Assembly (NCBI RefSeq): GCF_000017185.1
Contig: NC_009635.1
Coordinates: 870,563 to 934,562 of the forward strand
Direction of reading: 5' to 3'
DNA: 64,000 bases
Source: Methanococcus aeolicus Nankai-3
GTDB lineage: Archaea > AGJL01 > Methanococci > Methanococcales > Methanococcaceae
Below are positions 35,970 to 44,887 of this stretch, piece by piece (position 1 is the first letter of the stretch; each line of letters opens with the position of its first letter). A program made the translations under genes and the position numbers. Under the pieces are notes generated by a model. That model worked only from the letters and a program-made list of their open reading frames with translations. It searched no databases and had not been told where the DNA came from.

Positions 35970-36416
35970 TTGAGAGTTATGATATTATTGGGCTGTCCTG
36001 AGCCCCCCGTATTAATTCCTTCCTGTATTTCCCTTATTAATATGTTAAAAGAGAAAGGTTGCGAAGTTGTAATTTCCGCAAATCCTGCGGCTTTAAAATT
36101 GATTGAATCGGCTGATCCTGAAAAATATTATTTAAAGGATGTAGGGGCCCAAAGCATAGATGGAGGATTAAAAAATAAGTTTCCAGTAGATTTAATAATT
36201 GGAATGGCACATAATGATGCTGCTGTTAATTATATAATCACATATAAATCAGTATATGATGCAAAAACTGTTGCAATGGTATTTGGAAAAAATATTAACA
36301 ATGAATTAATAGAGGATTTAATGGATGAAGAAATACCATGTCAAACTGCCAAAGCATTCCACAACCCAACCCCAGTAATTGTAAAATTAAAAAAGATTGT
36401 TGAGGAATATGTTTAA
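35970..36416 (+). CDS. DUF1890 family methanogen protein
   Basis: 148 residues from a TTG at 35970, four bases after AGGTGGT (an ATG at 35979 is the alternative). VMILLGCPEPPVLIPSCISL near the N-terminus with two Cys, and FPVDLIIGMAHNDAAVNYI, mark DUF1890. It is a Rossmann-like small protein of unknown role, in a methanogen-specific pair with DUF1894. Its stop overlaps the primase start (ATG within GTTTAATG), indicating coupling. Confidence 0.8.
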   Translation: MRVMILLGCPEPPVLIPSCISLINMLKEKGCEVVISANPAALKLIESADPEKYYLKDVGAQSIDGGLKNKFPVDLIIGMAHNDAAVNYIITYKSVYDAKTVAMVFGKNINNELIEDLMDEEIPCQTAKAFHNPTPVIVKLKKIVEEYV

Positions 36417-37503
36417 TGAAAATATAAACATAGAAGAGATAAATCCATTATTTAATGAAATAAAAAAATTATATCGTCAATATTTTGAATATTCCATTAA
36501 AAGAAAATGGTTAGAAGTTCCAGCAGATATACAATATAGAGAAATTGGATATGGATATTTAAAAAAAGTAGATGATAGAAATATTGTTTTTAATAATGAA
36601 ATGGACTATAAAAAATGGGTTTTAAAAAAATCCCCATTTCATTTATATAAATCTTTAACATACACGGAGCTCCCTGAAAAAAAAGGAGGGGCGTCTCAAA
36701 AAAGATTGATAAAAAGAGAAATAGCCTTTGATATTGATGTCCATATGACAAAACGATGCACCCACAAAGATGAAGGTTGGATATGTGAGCACTGTTTAGA
36801 GGAGGCAAAAAACCAAACCCATATATTAATTGACGAGTTTTTAATACCTGATTTTGGTTTGTCTCCAAAAGATTTAAGAATTGTTTTCTCTGGAAATAGG
36901 GGGTACCATATATATCTTAATCCAACAGATGAAGAAATAAAAAACACAATAGAGCATTGGAGTAGATATCAAAGAAGATATTTTATAGAATATATACTCG
37001 GAAAAAATTTAAATTTAAATATCGTAGGTAGTGGTTGGAGAAGAAGAATATTAAAACAATTTAAAGAGAAAACCCCCAAATTGGGAACAAAACAATTTGA
37101 AAAAAATCCTAATTGGAAGGCCATTATTGATAAAAAAAGTAATGCCAATAAAATAATGGATAGGATAAATTATACTAAAAATAGGTTGGAATTAGATGAA
37201 AAAGTAATGGAAGATGATATTAGATTATTGAGAACTATTGGGTCATTGCATGGTTATACTGGTTTTATGGTTAAAGAAATAAAATATCATTCTTTGGAAG
37301 TTTTTAATCCATTAAATCATGCGGTTTTTTCTAAATTCCATAAAAAATATGAAAAATATTATGTCGTAAAAATAAATCAAAAATTAGACGATTTAACCAT
37401 AAATGGGGAAACCTACAACCATAAAAATACAGAAATACCGCCAAGTTATTTATTATTTTTATTTGGGCATAATATAGATATGGAAGTTAAAAATATACAA
37501 TAA
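36409..37503 (+). CDS. priS: DNA primase small (catalytic) subunit
   Basis: 364 residues from the ATG at 36409. Catalytic DxD in EIAFDIDVHMTKRC (about 103-116), a zinc-binding CTHK...CEHCLEEAK, FSGNRGYHIY (about 162-171) and the conserved LRTIGSLHGYTGF near residue 270 identify archaeal PriS. It makes RNA/DNA primers with PriL, which is not in the window. It overlaps the DUF1890 gene by 8 bases. Confidence 0.93.
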   Translation: MFNENINIEEINPLFNEIKKLYRQYFEYSIKRKWLEVPADIQYREIGYGYLKKVDDRNIVFNNEMDYKKWVLKKSPFHLYKSLTYTELPEKKGGASQKRLIKREIAFDIDVHMTKRCTHKDEGWICEHCLEEAKNQTHILIDEFLIPDFGLSPKDLRIVFSGNRGYHIYLNPTDEEIKNTIEHWSRYQRRYFIEYILGKNLNLNIVGSGWRRRILKQFKEKTPKLGTKQFEKNPNWKAIIDKKSNANKIMDRINYTKNRLELDEKVMEDDIRLLRTIGSLHGYTGFMVKEIKYHSLEVFNPLNHAVFSKFHKKYEKYYVVKINQKLDDLTINGETYNHKNTEIPPSYLLFLFGHNIDMEVKNIQ

Positions 37504-37518
37504 ATATAATGTGATAAA

Positions 37519-38157
37519 ATGATATTTATAACGGGAACTGACACAGGAGTAGGAAAAACCTTTGTTTCTAAAATAATCGGAAAACACTTAAAATACAAAG
37601 AAAATATAAACACAGGATATTTAAAACCAATAGAATCGGGAGGTATCGAGGATACGGCAACCTTAAAAGAGGCTTTAAATTTAGATGAGAATTTAAATAT
37701 ATTAAATCCAGTGAATTTAAAAAACCCATTATCTCCGAATATTGCCGCTGAAATAGAAAATAAACCAATAGATTTAGTAGAAATAAAAAAATCTTTTGAT
37801 TTATTAAAAAATAAATATGATTTTTTGATTATTGAAGGTGCTGGGGGGGTGGCAGTTCCAATAAAATACAATAGCTTTTTGATGTCTGATTTGATTGTTT
37901 ATTTGGGAGCTCCTGCCATAATAGTATCAAGACCTGATTTAGGGACTATAAACCATACCCTTTTAACAATTGAACATTTAAGAAATAAAGGAATATTGGT
38001 AAAAGGAGTTATAATAAACTGTATTAATGAGCTGGATACTGTTTTACATTACGAAAAAACTTTTGAAACGATAAATAGATGCGGAAATGTGGAAATTATT
38101 GGAATTGTTAAAAATGAAAATGAATATAACATTAATTTTGATAAAATAATTGGATAG
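37519..38157 (+). CDS. bioD: Dethiobiotin synthase
   Basis: 212 residues. P-loop FITGTDTGVGKTFVSK (about 3-18), GYLKPIESGG, and VEGAGGV-type IIEGAGGVAVP (about 108-118) are BioD motifs. It carboxylates 7,8-diaminopelargonate with ATP. Biotin is needed for archaeal pyruvate carboxylase. No other bio gene is nearby; it follows priS by 15 bp, suggesting one transcript. GTGATAAA precedes the ATG. Confidence 0.92.
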   Translation: MIFITGTDTGVGKTFVSKIIGKHLKYKENINTGYLKPIESGGIEDTATLKEALNLDENLNILNPVNLKNPLSPNIAAEIENKPIDLVEIKKSFDLLKNKYDFLIIEGAGGVAVPIKYNSFLMSDLIVYLGAPAIIVSRPDLGTINHTLLTIEHLRNKGILVKGVIINCINELDTVLHYEKTFETINRCGNVEIIGIVKNENEYNINFDKIIG

Positions 38158-38192
38158 AATTTTTTTAGGGAATGTCCTCAATATGTTTGTTA

Positions 38193-39563
38193 TTAGAGCA
38201 ATAAAAAATATCCTGCAATAATAATAGATGATACCAACGACAATATAAAACCTACTTTTATCATATCCTTTTCACTTAAATGCCCCTCTGCAAAAACTAT
38301 GGCATTTGGAGGAGTTCCTACTGGGAGCATATATGCACAGGATACGGCAATACCCACAGGTAATGCAATTAATTCTGGACTTATATTCAGTTCCATTGCG
38401 GCGGCTACTAAAACAGGCATTAAAACGCTTGCAACTCCCGTATTGCTCATAACATTAGTTAATAGCATGGAAAATACAATTATTCCAAATATAAACATTG
38501 AAAGTGGAATGGCATTCATAAAACTTATTAAAATATTTGCAATAAATTCTCCCGTTCCAGTTGTGGATATTATACTACTTAAAGATAGAGCTCCTCCAAA
38601 AAGCATCAACACACCCCAATCAGTAGAGTCATCCAAATCCTTCCAATCAATTAGTTTTAAGGAAAACAATAGAATTATACCAATTACGGCAATTATGGAA
38701 TCCATATAGCTACCTACGCCAATTAAATTTGCAATTTTTCCGCTAATCATCCATAATATGGCAATTGATAAAAATACAATAAATGTTAAAATTGTTTTAT
38801 TTGTATATTTAAAATCATTATTTAACTTAATCTTATGATTCTTTACATTTGGCTTAAAGTAAAGATATAATATGGCATAAATTACAGGCATTAGGATTAA
38901 GCTCACCGGAAATCCCACCTTAAACCACTCCGAAAAACCCATATTTAAAGAACTGCTTGTTATGGCATTGGGGGGGCTACCAATTATGGTTGCAATCCCT
39001 CCAATGTTTGCAGAGTATGCAACACCCAAAAGAAGAAATGAATAAATGTTTTTAATCTTGTTTCGTTCATCTTTATCTTTATCATTTAAATCCATACCTT
39101 CATAAGATAGTAAACCAAGTGCGAGAGGCAGTATTATCAATGTTGCCGAAGTGTTGCTTATCCACATTGAGAGAACATAGGCCGTTAGCATAATTAAAAA
39201 GCTTGCGATTTTAAAATCTCCATTTCCCAATTTAACAATCTTGTAGGCAATTATTTTGTCTATATCGTGCTTTTTTAATGAAGATGCCAAGGCAAATCCT
39301 CCCAAAAATAAAAATATAATAGGATGTGCAAATGATTTGAAGGCATCTTTTACATCAAAGATTCCAAAAATAACTGCAAATACTGGAATAAATAATGCCG
39401 ATACGGACAGTGGAAACGCCTCGGATATCCACAGAATAGATATAAACAATAATATGGATAATCCCTTTTTTACTCCTTCATCTGCGGGGAAGAACATCAA
39501 TATTAACATCATAAGTAATAAACTGAAAAATAAAACTATGATATTATCTATTTTCTTTAACAC
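38193..39563 (-). CDS. SLC13/DASS-family sodium:anion symporter
   Basis: 456 residues with about 11-12 hydrophobic segments. The SNT motifs WISNTSATLIILP (about 134-146) and MSNTGVASVLMP (about 371-382) are the repeated Na/carboxylate sites of the DASS family, and the PVGTPPNAIVFAEGH signature follows near residue 415. Likely substrate: sulfate, phosphate or C4-dicarboxylate, not determinable. The start is GTG at 39563 with GGGGTGCA upstream. Confidence 0.88.
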   Translation of the reverse strand: MLKKIDNIIVLFFSLLLMMLILMFFPADEGVKKGLSILLFISILWISEAFPLSVSALFIPVFAVIFGIFDVKDAFKSFAHPIIFLFLGGFALASSLKKHDIDKIIAYKIVKLGNGDFKIASFLIMLTAYVLSMWISNTSATLIILPLALGLLSYEGMDLNDKDKDERNKIKNIYSFLLLGVAYSANIGGIATIIGSPPNAITSSSLNMGFSEWFKVGFPVSLILMPVIYAILYLYFKPNVKNHKIKLNNDFKYTNKTILTFIVFLSIAILWMISGKIANLIGVGSYMDSIIAVIGIILLFSLKLIDWKDLDDSTDWGVLMLFGGALSLSSIISTTGTGEFIANILISFMNAIPLSMFIFGIIVFSMLLTNVMSNTGVASVLMPVLVAAAMELNISPELIALPVGIAVSCAYMLPVGTPPNAIVFAEGHLSEKDMIKVGFILSLVSSIIIAGYFLLL

Positions 39564-39605
39564 TCTGCACCCCTTGTATCAATTATGGTAATTTATGGCG
39601 TATAG

Positions 39606-39780
39606 AATTATAAATCCCCTAAAACTATTTTTGCATACTTCAACATATGATTTATATCTTCCTTATTATTGTATTTAAAAAGTATTTGTTTAGATTTGGC
39701 TTCATTATATATTATACTAAAATTTGTTTTTCTAAATTCAATATACTTTTTAAAATAATTTTTAATTAAATAATCTCCTT
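39606..39780 (-). other. Coding-like frame downstream of the DUF362 gene
   Basis: An open frame of about 55 codons runs directly on from the DUF362 stop in another frame (GDYLIKNYFKKYIEF... KYAKIVLGDL). It has no ATG, GTG or TTG near its beginning. The switch falls at a run of five A residues (CTAAAAAGGAG). It may be a frameshifted C-terminal extension of the DUF362 protein or a decayed small gene. Confidence 0.3.
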
Positions 39781-40877
39781 TTTAGAATAATTGCATCAAA
39801 ACCACACATTTCGTGGCAACAATAACAATTTATACATTTTTTGGCATCAACTTTAAAATTAGATATTGTTATGGCATTTACCGGGCATACCATTTCACAA
39901 ATTTTGCATTTTCTACATCTTCTTTTATGTATTTTTGGTTTTTGAACCATAATTGAAAATATTAATTTTATAACTTTTGGTGGCAATATTGACATCATAA
40001 AATAAGTATCTGGCTTTTTGAATTTCATTTTAGGTATTTCGTTTATATCTATTGGATTGTCGTTATTGCTGTCGTTGTCATTATTATCCACACATAATAT
40101 GTTTAATTTAGCACCATTTTTTAAAATATTATTTGTAATTATGTCATTTTCATTATATCCCATATATTGAGAAGCCAATATATCAACTGCAATGGCACTA
40201 TTTGAGGCAATTACTATCTTTGAGTTTATACTTTTACCGTTGCTTGGTCCATTTCCTTCCATTCCATTAATGCCGTCCATTATAGATATTGTTTTTTTAT
40301 TTTTTGTTATGACATTGTGGAGCTCCCCGACAAATTTTGCAAAATCATTTTCTTTACTATATATTCCATGTAATTTTGGTTTCATTCCCCCCGGGATACA
40401 ACCATATAAATTTTTAACTGCTCCTGTGTATTTCATAAGTATATGTGTTTTTAATTTTGGTAAATTTATTATTAAATCACTATCTACTAATGATTTTGGG
40501 AGGTGCAATTCATTTCCCATAACTTCTATTTCAACTGTTTCATCACCTTCAAAAGGTAGCCATTTTATATTATGTTTTTCGCAAATTTCTTTTATCCTCG
40601 ATACTTCAAATGAGTTTTTTGTATTATATCCCGAAGAATCTCCCACAATTATTTTATTTTTATCCACTTCATTATTTAAAAGATATAATATAACCCATTC
40701 CAAAAATAGCGGATGTGTAGTTGCATTTCGTTCTGGTGGATAAGGCCCCAACACATTTGGTTTTATTAATATTTTATTATATTCCTTTAAATTTAAATTA
40801 TTAAAAACTTTATCCAATATTTTATTTTTATTATTTAGTGAACCATAATTTTCTATTTTTGAATAATAAACTTCCAT
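39762..40877 (-). CDS. DUF362 protein with C-terminal 2[4Fe-4S] domain
   Basis: 371 residues. The DUF362 domain (1-295) has VLGPYPPERNATTHP and the IINLPKLKTHILMKYTGAVKNLYGCIPG block (about 137-164). The C-terminal ferredoxin module has CRKCKICEMVCPVNAI and CINCYCCHEMCGFDAI; in the second motif the expected CP is CG, so the last proline is missing but all cysteines are present. The function is unknown; it is probably redox-linked. The short C-terminus (KRRLFN) may reflect a frameshift. Confidence 0.82.
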   Translation of the reverse strand: MEVYYSKIENYGSLNNKNKILDKVFNNLNLKEYNKILIKPNVLGPYPPERNATTHPLFLEWVILYLLNNEVDKNKIIVGDSSGYNTKNSFEVSRIKEICEKHNIKWLPFEGDETVEIEVMGNELHLPKSLVDSDLIINLPKLKTHILMKYTGAVKNLYGCIPGGMKPKLHGIYSKENDFAKFVGELHNVITKNKKTISIMDGINGMEGNGPSNGKSINSKIVIASNSAIAVDILASQYMGYNENDIITNNILKNGAKLNILCVDNNDNDSNNDNPIDINEIPKMKFKKPDTYFMMSILPPKVIKLIFSIMVQKPKIHKRRCRKCKICEMVCPVNAITISNFKVDAKKCINCYCCHEMCGFDAIILKRRLFN

Positions 40878-41172
40878 TCTATCCCCGTAAAAAATATTTG
40901 TAGTACATTCAAGAACTATTTACGCCTAAATATATGGTATGTTCCAATATTTTTTTTATTATCATTATTATTGCAAATACCATATAGGTACAATAGGATA
41001 TAAAAGAACATATATTTTGAATACGCCATATTATAGATTTTTATATATTATAGATTTTTATATATTATAGATTTTTATATATTATAGATTATATTATTGA
41101 ATATTAATTTAATACATTTATCTTTATTTTATTTATTATTTTATCATTTTTTATATTATACCGTGTGATATT
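40878..41172. other. Repeat-rich intergenic region
   Basis: It has a degenerate family B-like start (TAGTACATTCAAGAAC, about 40901), TATGGTATGTTCC, and the 17-bp tandem repeat listed separately. No gene is seen. The promoter for the frameshifted DUF483 gene must lie in its right part; ATTTATTATTTTATC at about 41128-41144 is AT-rich. Confidence 0.4.
41028..41090. repeat. 17-bp tandem repeat, about 3.7 copies
   Basis: Unit ATATTATAGATTTTTAT repeated head to tail without spacers. Confidence 0.85.
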
Positions 41173-41777
41173 ATGAAAATCATGAATGGAGTTAATTCTA
41201 TCGAGGAAATATTAAATAAAATAACAAATGCGAAAAAAGGAAAATCTGGCATAAAACGAATAGATACAATAATACAGAAAATGGATGACCAAAAATACGA
41301 ATATTAGTATATAGACTTAATAAACAGCTCGAAATAGTAAAAAAATACAATCCATCAGTTAGGCCTGCGATAGATCCGTATGTTTCTTCCGAATTAGGAG
41401 TATATAGCGGACTTAACAATATCGAAGACTATGGGGCCCTTATGAATTATCCGGATTGTTGTGTTAAATCATTTGAAACTGCGAGATTTGGAATAGATGC
41501 TGAACATCTAAAAGAGGCCGAATTGATAAAAAAAGAAATAAAAAACGAAGTTATAAACGGTAAAATTAATGTAAAGGATAAATGTGCAATAATAATGCCA
41601 TCAGGATTTATACCATGTAGTTTAAACTGTAAAAATGCCATTGAAAGAAATTTGATTAATATTGTTTCTTATGATGAACAGATCAATATAATTGAATTGG
41701 AAAATAAGTTAAGCCAGGAGCTCCCCCACTATCATGGAGCATATGGTGAATATTATGAAAAAATTATATTATTATAA
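41173..41777 (+). pseudogene. DUF483-like gene disrupted by a one-base frameshift
   Basis: The ATG at 41173 (GTGATATT upstream) opens a frame that stops at 41305-41307 after 44 codons. Reading continues without stop in the next frame from about 41289 (PKIRILVYRLNKQLEIVKKY...) to 41777. One extra base near GATGACC (41284-41290) would fuse the two into a 201-residue protein. The second part has NYPDCCVKSF, MPSGFIPCSLNCKNAI and HYHGAYGEYY, with conserved Cys as in the archaeal DUF483 family. Either a true pseudogene, a programmed frameshift or a sequencing error. Confidence 0.7.
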
Positions 41778-41818
41778 GTAATAATTATTATTATTATTAC
41801 TATATCTATATCTATTAT

Positions 41819-42541
41819 TTACCGTTTAAAAAATGGTTTAAAATCAATTGCATCTTTTTTACAGCTTGAAACACATTCAAAACATCTTATACATTCCGTT
41901 TGGTCTATGTTTTTGGTTAGATTTATCTGAACTGGACATTTTCTTTCGCATAATTTACAATTAACACATTTATTATTTAATTTTAGTTTAAATAATGGTT
42001 TTATAGAAAATATCCCAAGTAATGCCCCTATTGGACAGAGATATCTGCAAAATGCCATTGGATATATAAATCCAAGTAATATAACTCCAATAAGGATAAT
42101 AAACGAAAGCAATGTCCCAGATAAATTTGTTAGAGCTCCGATAGGACATACCGAACAATAAGTATATGTTGCCAAATAGTATGTCAATATGATGAATAAT
42201 ATTAAAATTACATACTTTAAATATATTAATTTATTATGGATATTTTTGGGAACTTCGGGAAGTTTTTTTAACCTGGATAATTTAACTCTCAATTTATAAG
42301 TTAAATCAAAAATAAAACCCAATGGACACATCCAACCGCAGAATAGTCTCCCAAAAATTAGTGTAAGTAATGATATTACTATCACCACTGGAACGAAATA
42401 AATACTTCCCAGTAATATGAATTGTTCAATGTATCCAAAAATGCACAGACAAAAGAAGCTTGAAAGAAAGACCGATAAAATTACAAATTTTATAAAAAAT
42501 GCCGACTGAACTATTTTTCTAATAGTTTGTAGTTTATCCAT
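41819..42541 (-). CDS. NapH-like membrane polyferredoxin
   Basis: 240 residues from the ATG at 42541 (AAGTGATATT upstream; an in-frame ATG at 42562 is less likely). Four to five transmembrane segments carry the NapH/NosR-type motifs CGWMCPLG, CSVCPIGA and CRYLCPIGA, followed by two 4Fe-4S motifs (CVNCKLCERKCP, about 200-211; CIRCFECVSSC, about 222-232). Family members pass electrons across or along the membrane. It is the last gene of the minus-strand cluster beginning near 47.3 kb, separated by 4 bases from the regulator gene. Confidence 0.82.
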   Translation of the reverse strand: MDKLQTIRKIVQSAFFIKFVILSVFLSSFFCLCIFGYIEQFILLGSIYFVPVVIVISLLTLIFGRLFCGWMCPLGFIFDLTYKLRVKLSRLKKLPEVPKNIHNKLIYLKYVILILFIILTYYLATYTYCSVCPIGALTNLSGTLLSFIILIGVILLGFIYPMAFCRYLCPIGALLGIFSIKPLFKLKLNNKCVNCKLCERKCPVQINLTKNIDQTECIRCFECVSSCKKDAIDFKPFFKR

Positions 42542-42545
42542 AATA

Positions 42546-42857
42546 TCACTTGAAAAATTCATCTATTTTATCATTGTCAATGTAAAATTTAAATTCCTTT
42601 GATTTATATATTCTTTTAGCCCTAGCTTCTTCCAATATTAAATCACTTTCTACCAAATCAGCTTCTTCCAATTTTTTTAAATGGGTATATATCACTGGTC
42701 TTGATAGATTTAGTGTTTTTGCCATTTCATAAATATTCATGGGGTTTTTATTCAAAAGATGAATTATTTTAATTCTTGTAATATTAGATAATGCATCTCC
42801 CATTTTAACAGTTTTTTCCAAATTCATAAAATCACTAAATTCCTCACTAAATTTCAT
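42546..42857 (-). CDS. Winged-helix (ArsR-like) transcriptional regulator
   Basis: 103 residues. ALSNITRIKIIHLLNKNPMNIYEMAKTLNLSRPVIYTHLKKLEEADLV is a winged-helix DNA-binding domain. No CxC metal site is seen; the C-terminal part (YKSKEFKFYIDNDKIDEF) may dimerise. It overlaps the small membrane gene upstream by 11 bases and nearly touches the NapH-like gene, so it is probably the regulator of this cluster. Confidence 0.78.
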   Translation of the reverse strand: MKFSEEFSDFMNLEKTVKMGDALSNITRIKIIHLLNKNPMNIYEMAKTLNLSRPVIYTHLKKLEEADLVESDLILEEARAKRIYKSKEFKFYIDNDKIDEFFK

Positions 42858-43086
42858 CCCATTTTTTCTTCAACTCCTTAACTGTTTCCTTTATTTCCAC
42901 AGTATCCTTTTCTATTTTTGCCAATTCTATATCACTACTTGGTTTTTTAAATATCAAATACGCCAACATTATTATAATAATTACCAAAAGTATTATTACG
43001 ATATCCCATTCATATCCGAAGAAATGTCCTGTTGCAGTTTGCATAATATCTCCTCCCATGTTATTACTTCCAACACCATAAGGCAT
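42847..43086 (-). CDS. Small single-span membrane protein
   Basis: 79 residues with one transmembrane helix (about 29-46, IVIILLVIIIIMLAYLIF) and a charged, coiled-coil-like tail (ELAKIEKDTVEIKETVKELKKKW). Two in-frame starts each have a strong site: GGTGGAGATATT before residue 1 and GGAGGAGATATT before Met15. Family unknown. It resembles the small accessory membrane subunits next to NapH/CcoG proteins only in general form. Confidence 0.65.
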   Translation of the reverse strand: MPYGVGSNNMGGDIMQTATGHFFGYEWDIVIILLVIIIIMLAYLIFKKPSSDIELAKIEKDTVEIKETVKELKKKWDEI

Positions 43087-43127
43087 AATATCTCCACCTC
43101 AATTAAAAACTAAAATTGATATATTAA

Positions 43128-44078
43128 TTAAAAGTTAAATAAATTTCTTAAATTTATTTCTGTGAGTAAGAATCTTATTATTTTATCAATTATGGATTCG
43201 GAAGTATTTAAATTATCACTATTGGCGGAGACATTTGTGCTATTTATACTAACAATTCCTTCATCAATCATGCAGTTAATTATTGCCTCTTTAAGGTCTG
43301 TTGGAGATAATCCATAAACTTCTTTAATTTCGCCTAATGTGGTATTTTCACTTAATTCATTAATTAATTTTTCTTTTAATTCGTTATTTTTGTAAATTGA
43401 ATTTTGAACCTCACTATTATTTAAAACCACAGTTCCTTTATCAATTAAGCATTTAAGTATTGCCTCTTTGGACTTTGATGGAGATATACCATAAGTTTTT
43501 TTAATGATATCAAATGTGGTATCATCATCTACGGATACCCCCAAATTTCTCTTTAAATCCTCTGGGTTTATATTATACATTTCGCAAATTTGTTTTATGG
43601 TGTAGCTCTTTAACCCACTTCCAGATATGTTTATATATTTATCGATTATTTCTTCTGTAATTTGTATATCGCCAGTTAATGTGTTTTCACTATTGATAAC
43701 TTCGTTTATTTTTAATTTTAAAGAATTAATTAAACAATCCTGACTTATATTATATTCTTCGCATACCTGTTTTAGGGTATAATTTTTCAGCTCACTACTT
43801 GGTGTTGGAACATATTTATCAATAACATCCTCGGACATCACTCCTTCACTTGTTGTTAATGTTGGCGGTATGTTTGACGGAGCTCCGCTCATAGTAGGAG
43901 CTGGTTCACTGTGGTCACAAATACCATTATTGTTTGTGTCAATGTATTTCCCACACTCTCCTGGAAATGTGCATGATGAATCGGTAATTCCATAAGGGCA
44001 GTCATCCCATGCGTAAATTGTACTTAAAGACGACAATATCAAAAACACACTAAAAAAAATAAAAAATAGTTTTTTCAT
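43128..44078 (-). CDS. Secreted CPYG-module protein with two-type tandem repeats
   Basis: 316 residues. Signal peptide (1-23, KKLFFIFFSVFLILSSLSTIYA), then a Cys-rich module DDCPYGITDSSCTFPGECG with a Ca-binding-like DTNNNGICDHSE (about 48-59), a module I have seen attached to NapH-type proteins. Four helical repeats follow: type 1 (IDKYVPTPSSELKNYTLKQV; IDKYINISGSGLKSYTIKQI) and type 2 (TTFDIIKKTYGISPSKSKEAI; TTLGEIKEVYGLSPTDLKEAI). It starts with GGTGAGATT formed over the stop of the DUF2202 gene, so it is translationally coupled. Confidence 0.65.
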   Translation of the reverse strand: MKKLFFIFFSVFLILSSLSTIYAWDDCPYGITDSSCTFPGECGKYIDTNNNGICDHSEPAPTMSGAPSNIPPTLTTSEGVMSEDVIDKYVPTPSSELKNYTLKQVCEEYNISQDCLINSLKLKINEVINSENTLTGDIQITEEIIDKYINISGSGLKSYTIKQICEMYNINPEDLKRNLGVSVDDDTTFDIIKKTYGISPSKSKEAILKCLIDKGTVVLNNSEVQNSIYKNNELKEKLINELSENTTLGEIKEVYGLSPTDLKEAIINCMIDEGIVSINSTNVSANSDNLNTSESIIDKIIRFLLTEINLRNLFNF

Positions 44079-44082
44079 AATC

Positions 44083-44847
44083 TCACCTGTTAGGGCCTCC
44101 TCCCCTCTCCATTGAGCTGCTTAGTATTTGTTCATATTCTTCACTGCTTATGTATTGTGGGGTGTAATTTGCTCCGTAACTATCTAACATTCTAACAAAA
44201 GCTCTCATATGGTTTCTTGAACCTTTCATTAGATTCTCATAAACCAATTTTATGTCTTCGTTATCGGTTTTGCTTATCCAATTTTCTAAATCGGCAATAT
44301 CTAAATCCTCAATAGTTGCCCCAACTATCAACGCATCAACAGCTGACTGACTACCCTTTTCAACTAAATTATTATATAATTCCTCAAATTTTGGATTTGA
44401 GAACTTTCCAACTTCTTCACTTTCAACTGGGTCTGGGATATTGTATTTTTCTAATAGATATTTTACTGAATCAGTATGGGTTTGTTCGCTATTAGCAATA
44501 TTTTTGAATATCTGTAATTTCCACTTATCATATAATGTTAAATAAACATCTCTTGCCAATTTCTCTTCTTCTCTCATTTCAATTAATCCTTCCTTTTCTT
44601 CTTCACTTATTGACTGTTGCGGGAGTGCATCAATATTCTCACACATTAAGCTAACATTTACATCCCCATTATTATTTACAATTCCTCCTTGTCCCATGCC
44701 CATTTGATTTTGATGGTAATCAACTTGATTATTATTTTGTATTTGATTATCTGGCATCTGAGTATCTGTATTTTGAGATATGCATCCTGCCAAAAGAACT
44801 GCGGAAGCAACTAATGATATAACTATTAATTTTAAGATATATTTCAT
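44083..44847 (-). CDS. DUF2202 ferritin-like lipoprotein
   Basis: 254 residues. Lipoprotein signal with lipobox LLAGC (about residues 18-22), an Asn/Gln/Met-rich spacer, then the DUF2202 domain (about 85-230) with EEEKLARDVYLTLYDKW and NSEQTHTDSVKYLLEKY; the EEK...D...E..H pattern fits a ferritin-like diiron helical bundle. Substrate unknown; metal storage or peroxide defence is plausible. Located between the second CWB2-like gene (40-bp gap) and the CPYG protein gene. The start has GGTGATATT. Confidence 0.8.
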   Translation of the reverse strand: MKYILKLIVISLVASAVLLAGCISQNTDTQMPDNQIQNNNQVDYHQNQMGMGQGGIVNNNGDVNVSLMCENIDALPQQSISEEEKEGLIEMREEEKLARDVYLTLYDKWKLQIFKNIANSEQTHTDSVKYLLEKYNIPDPVESEEVGKFSNPKFEELYNNLVEKGSQSAVDALIVGATIEDLDIADLENWISKTDNEDIKLVYENLMKGSRNHMRAFVRMLDSYGANYTPQYISSEEYEQILSSSMERGGGPNR

Positions 44848-44887
44848 AATATCACCATTAAAATTTAAAAAATAAAAAAGAAATCCG

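Noticed and set aside
41028-41090. Tandem repeat resembling the start of a CRISPR array
   Set aside because: Units are 17 bp and directly adjacent, with no spacers and no cas genes in the window.
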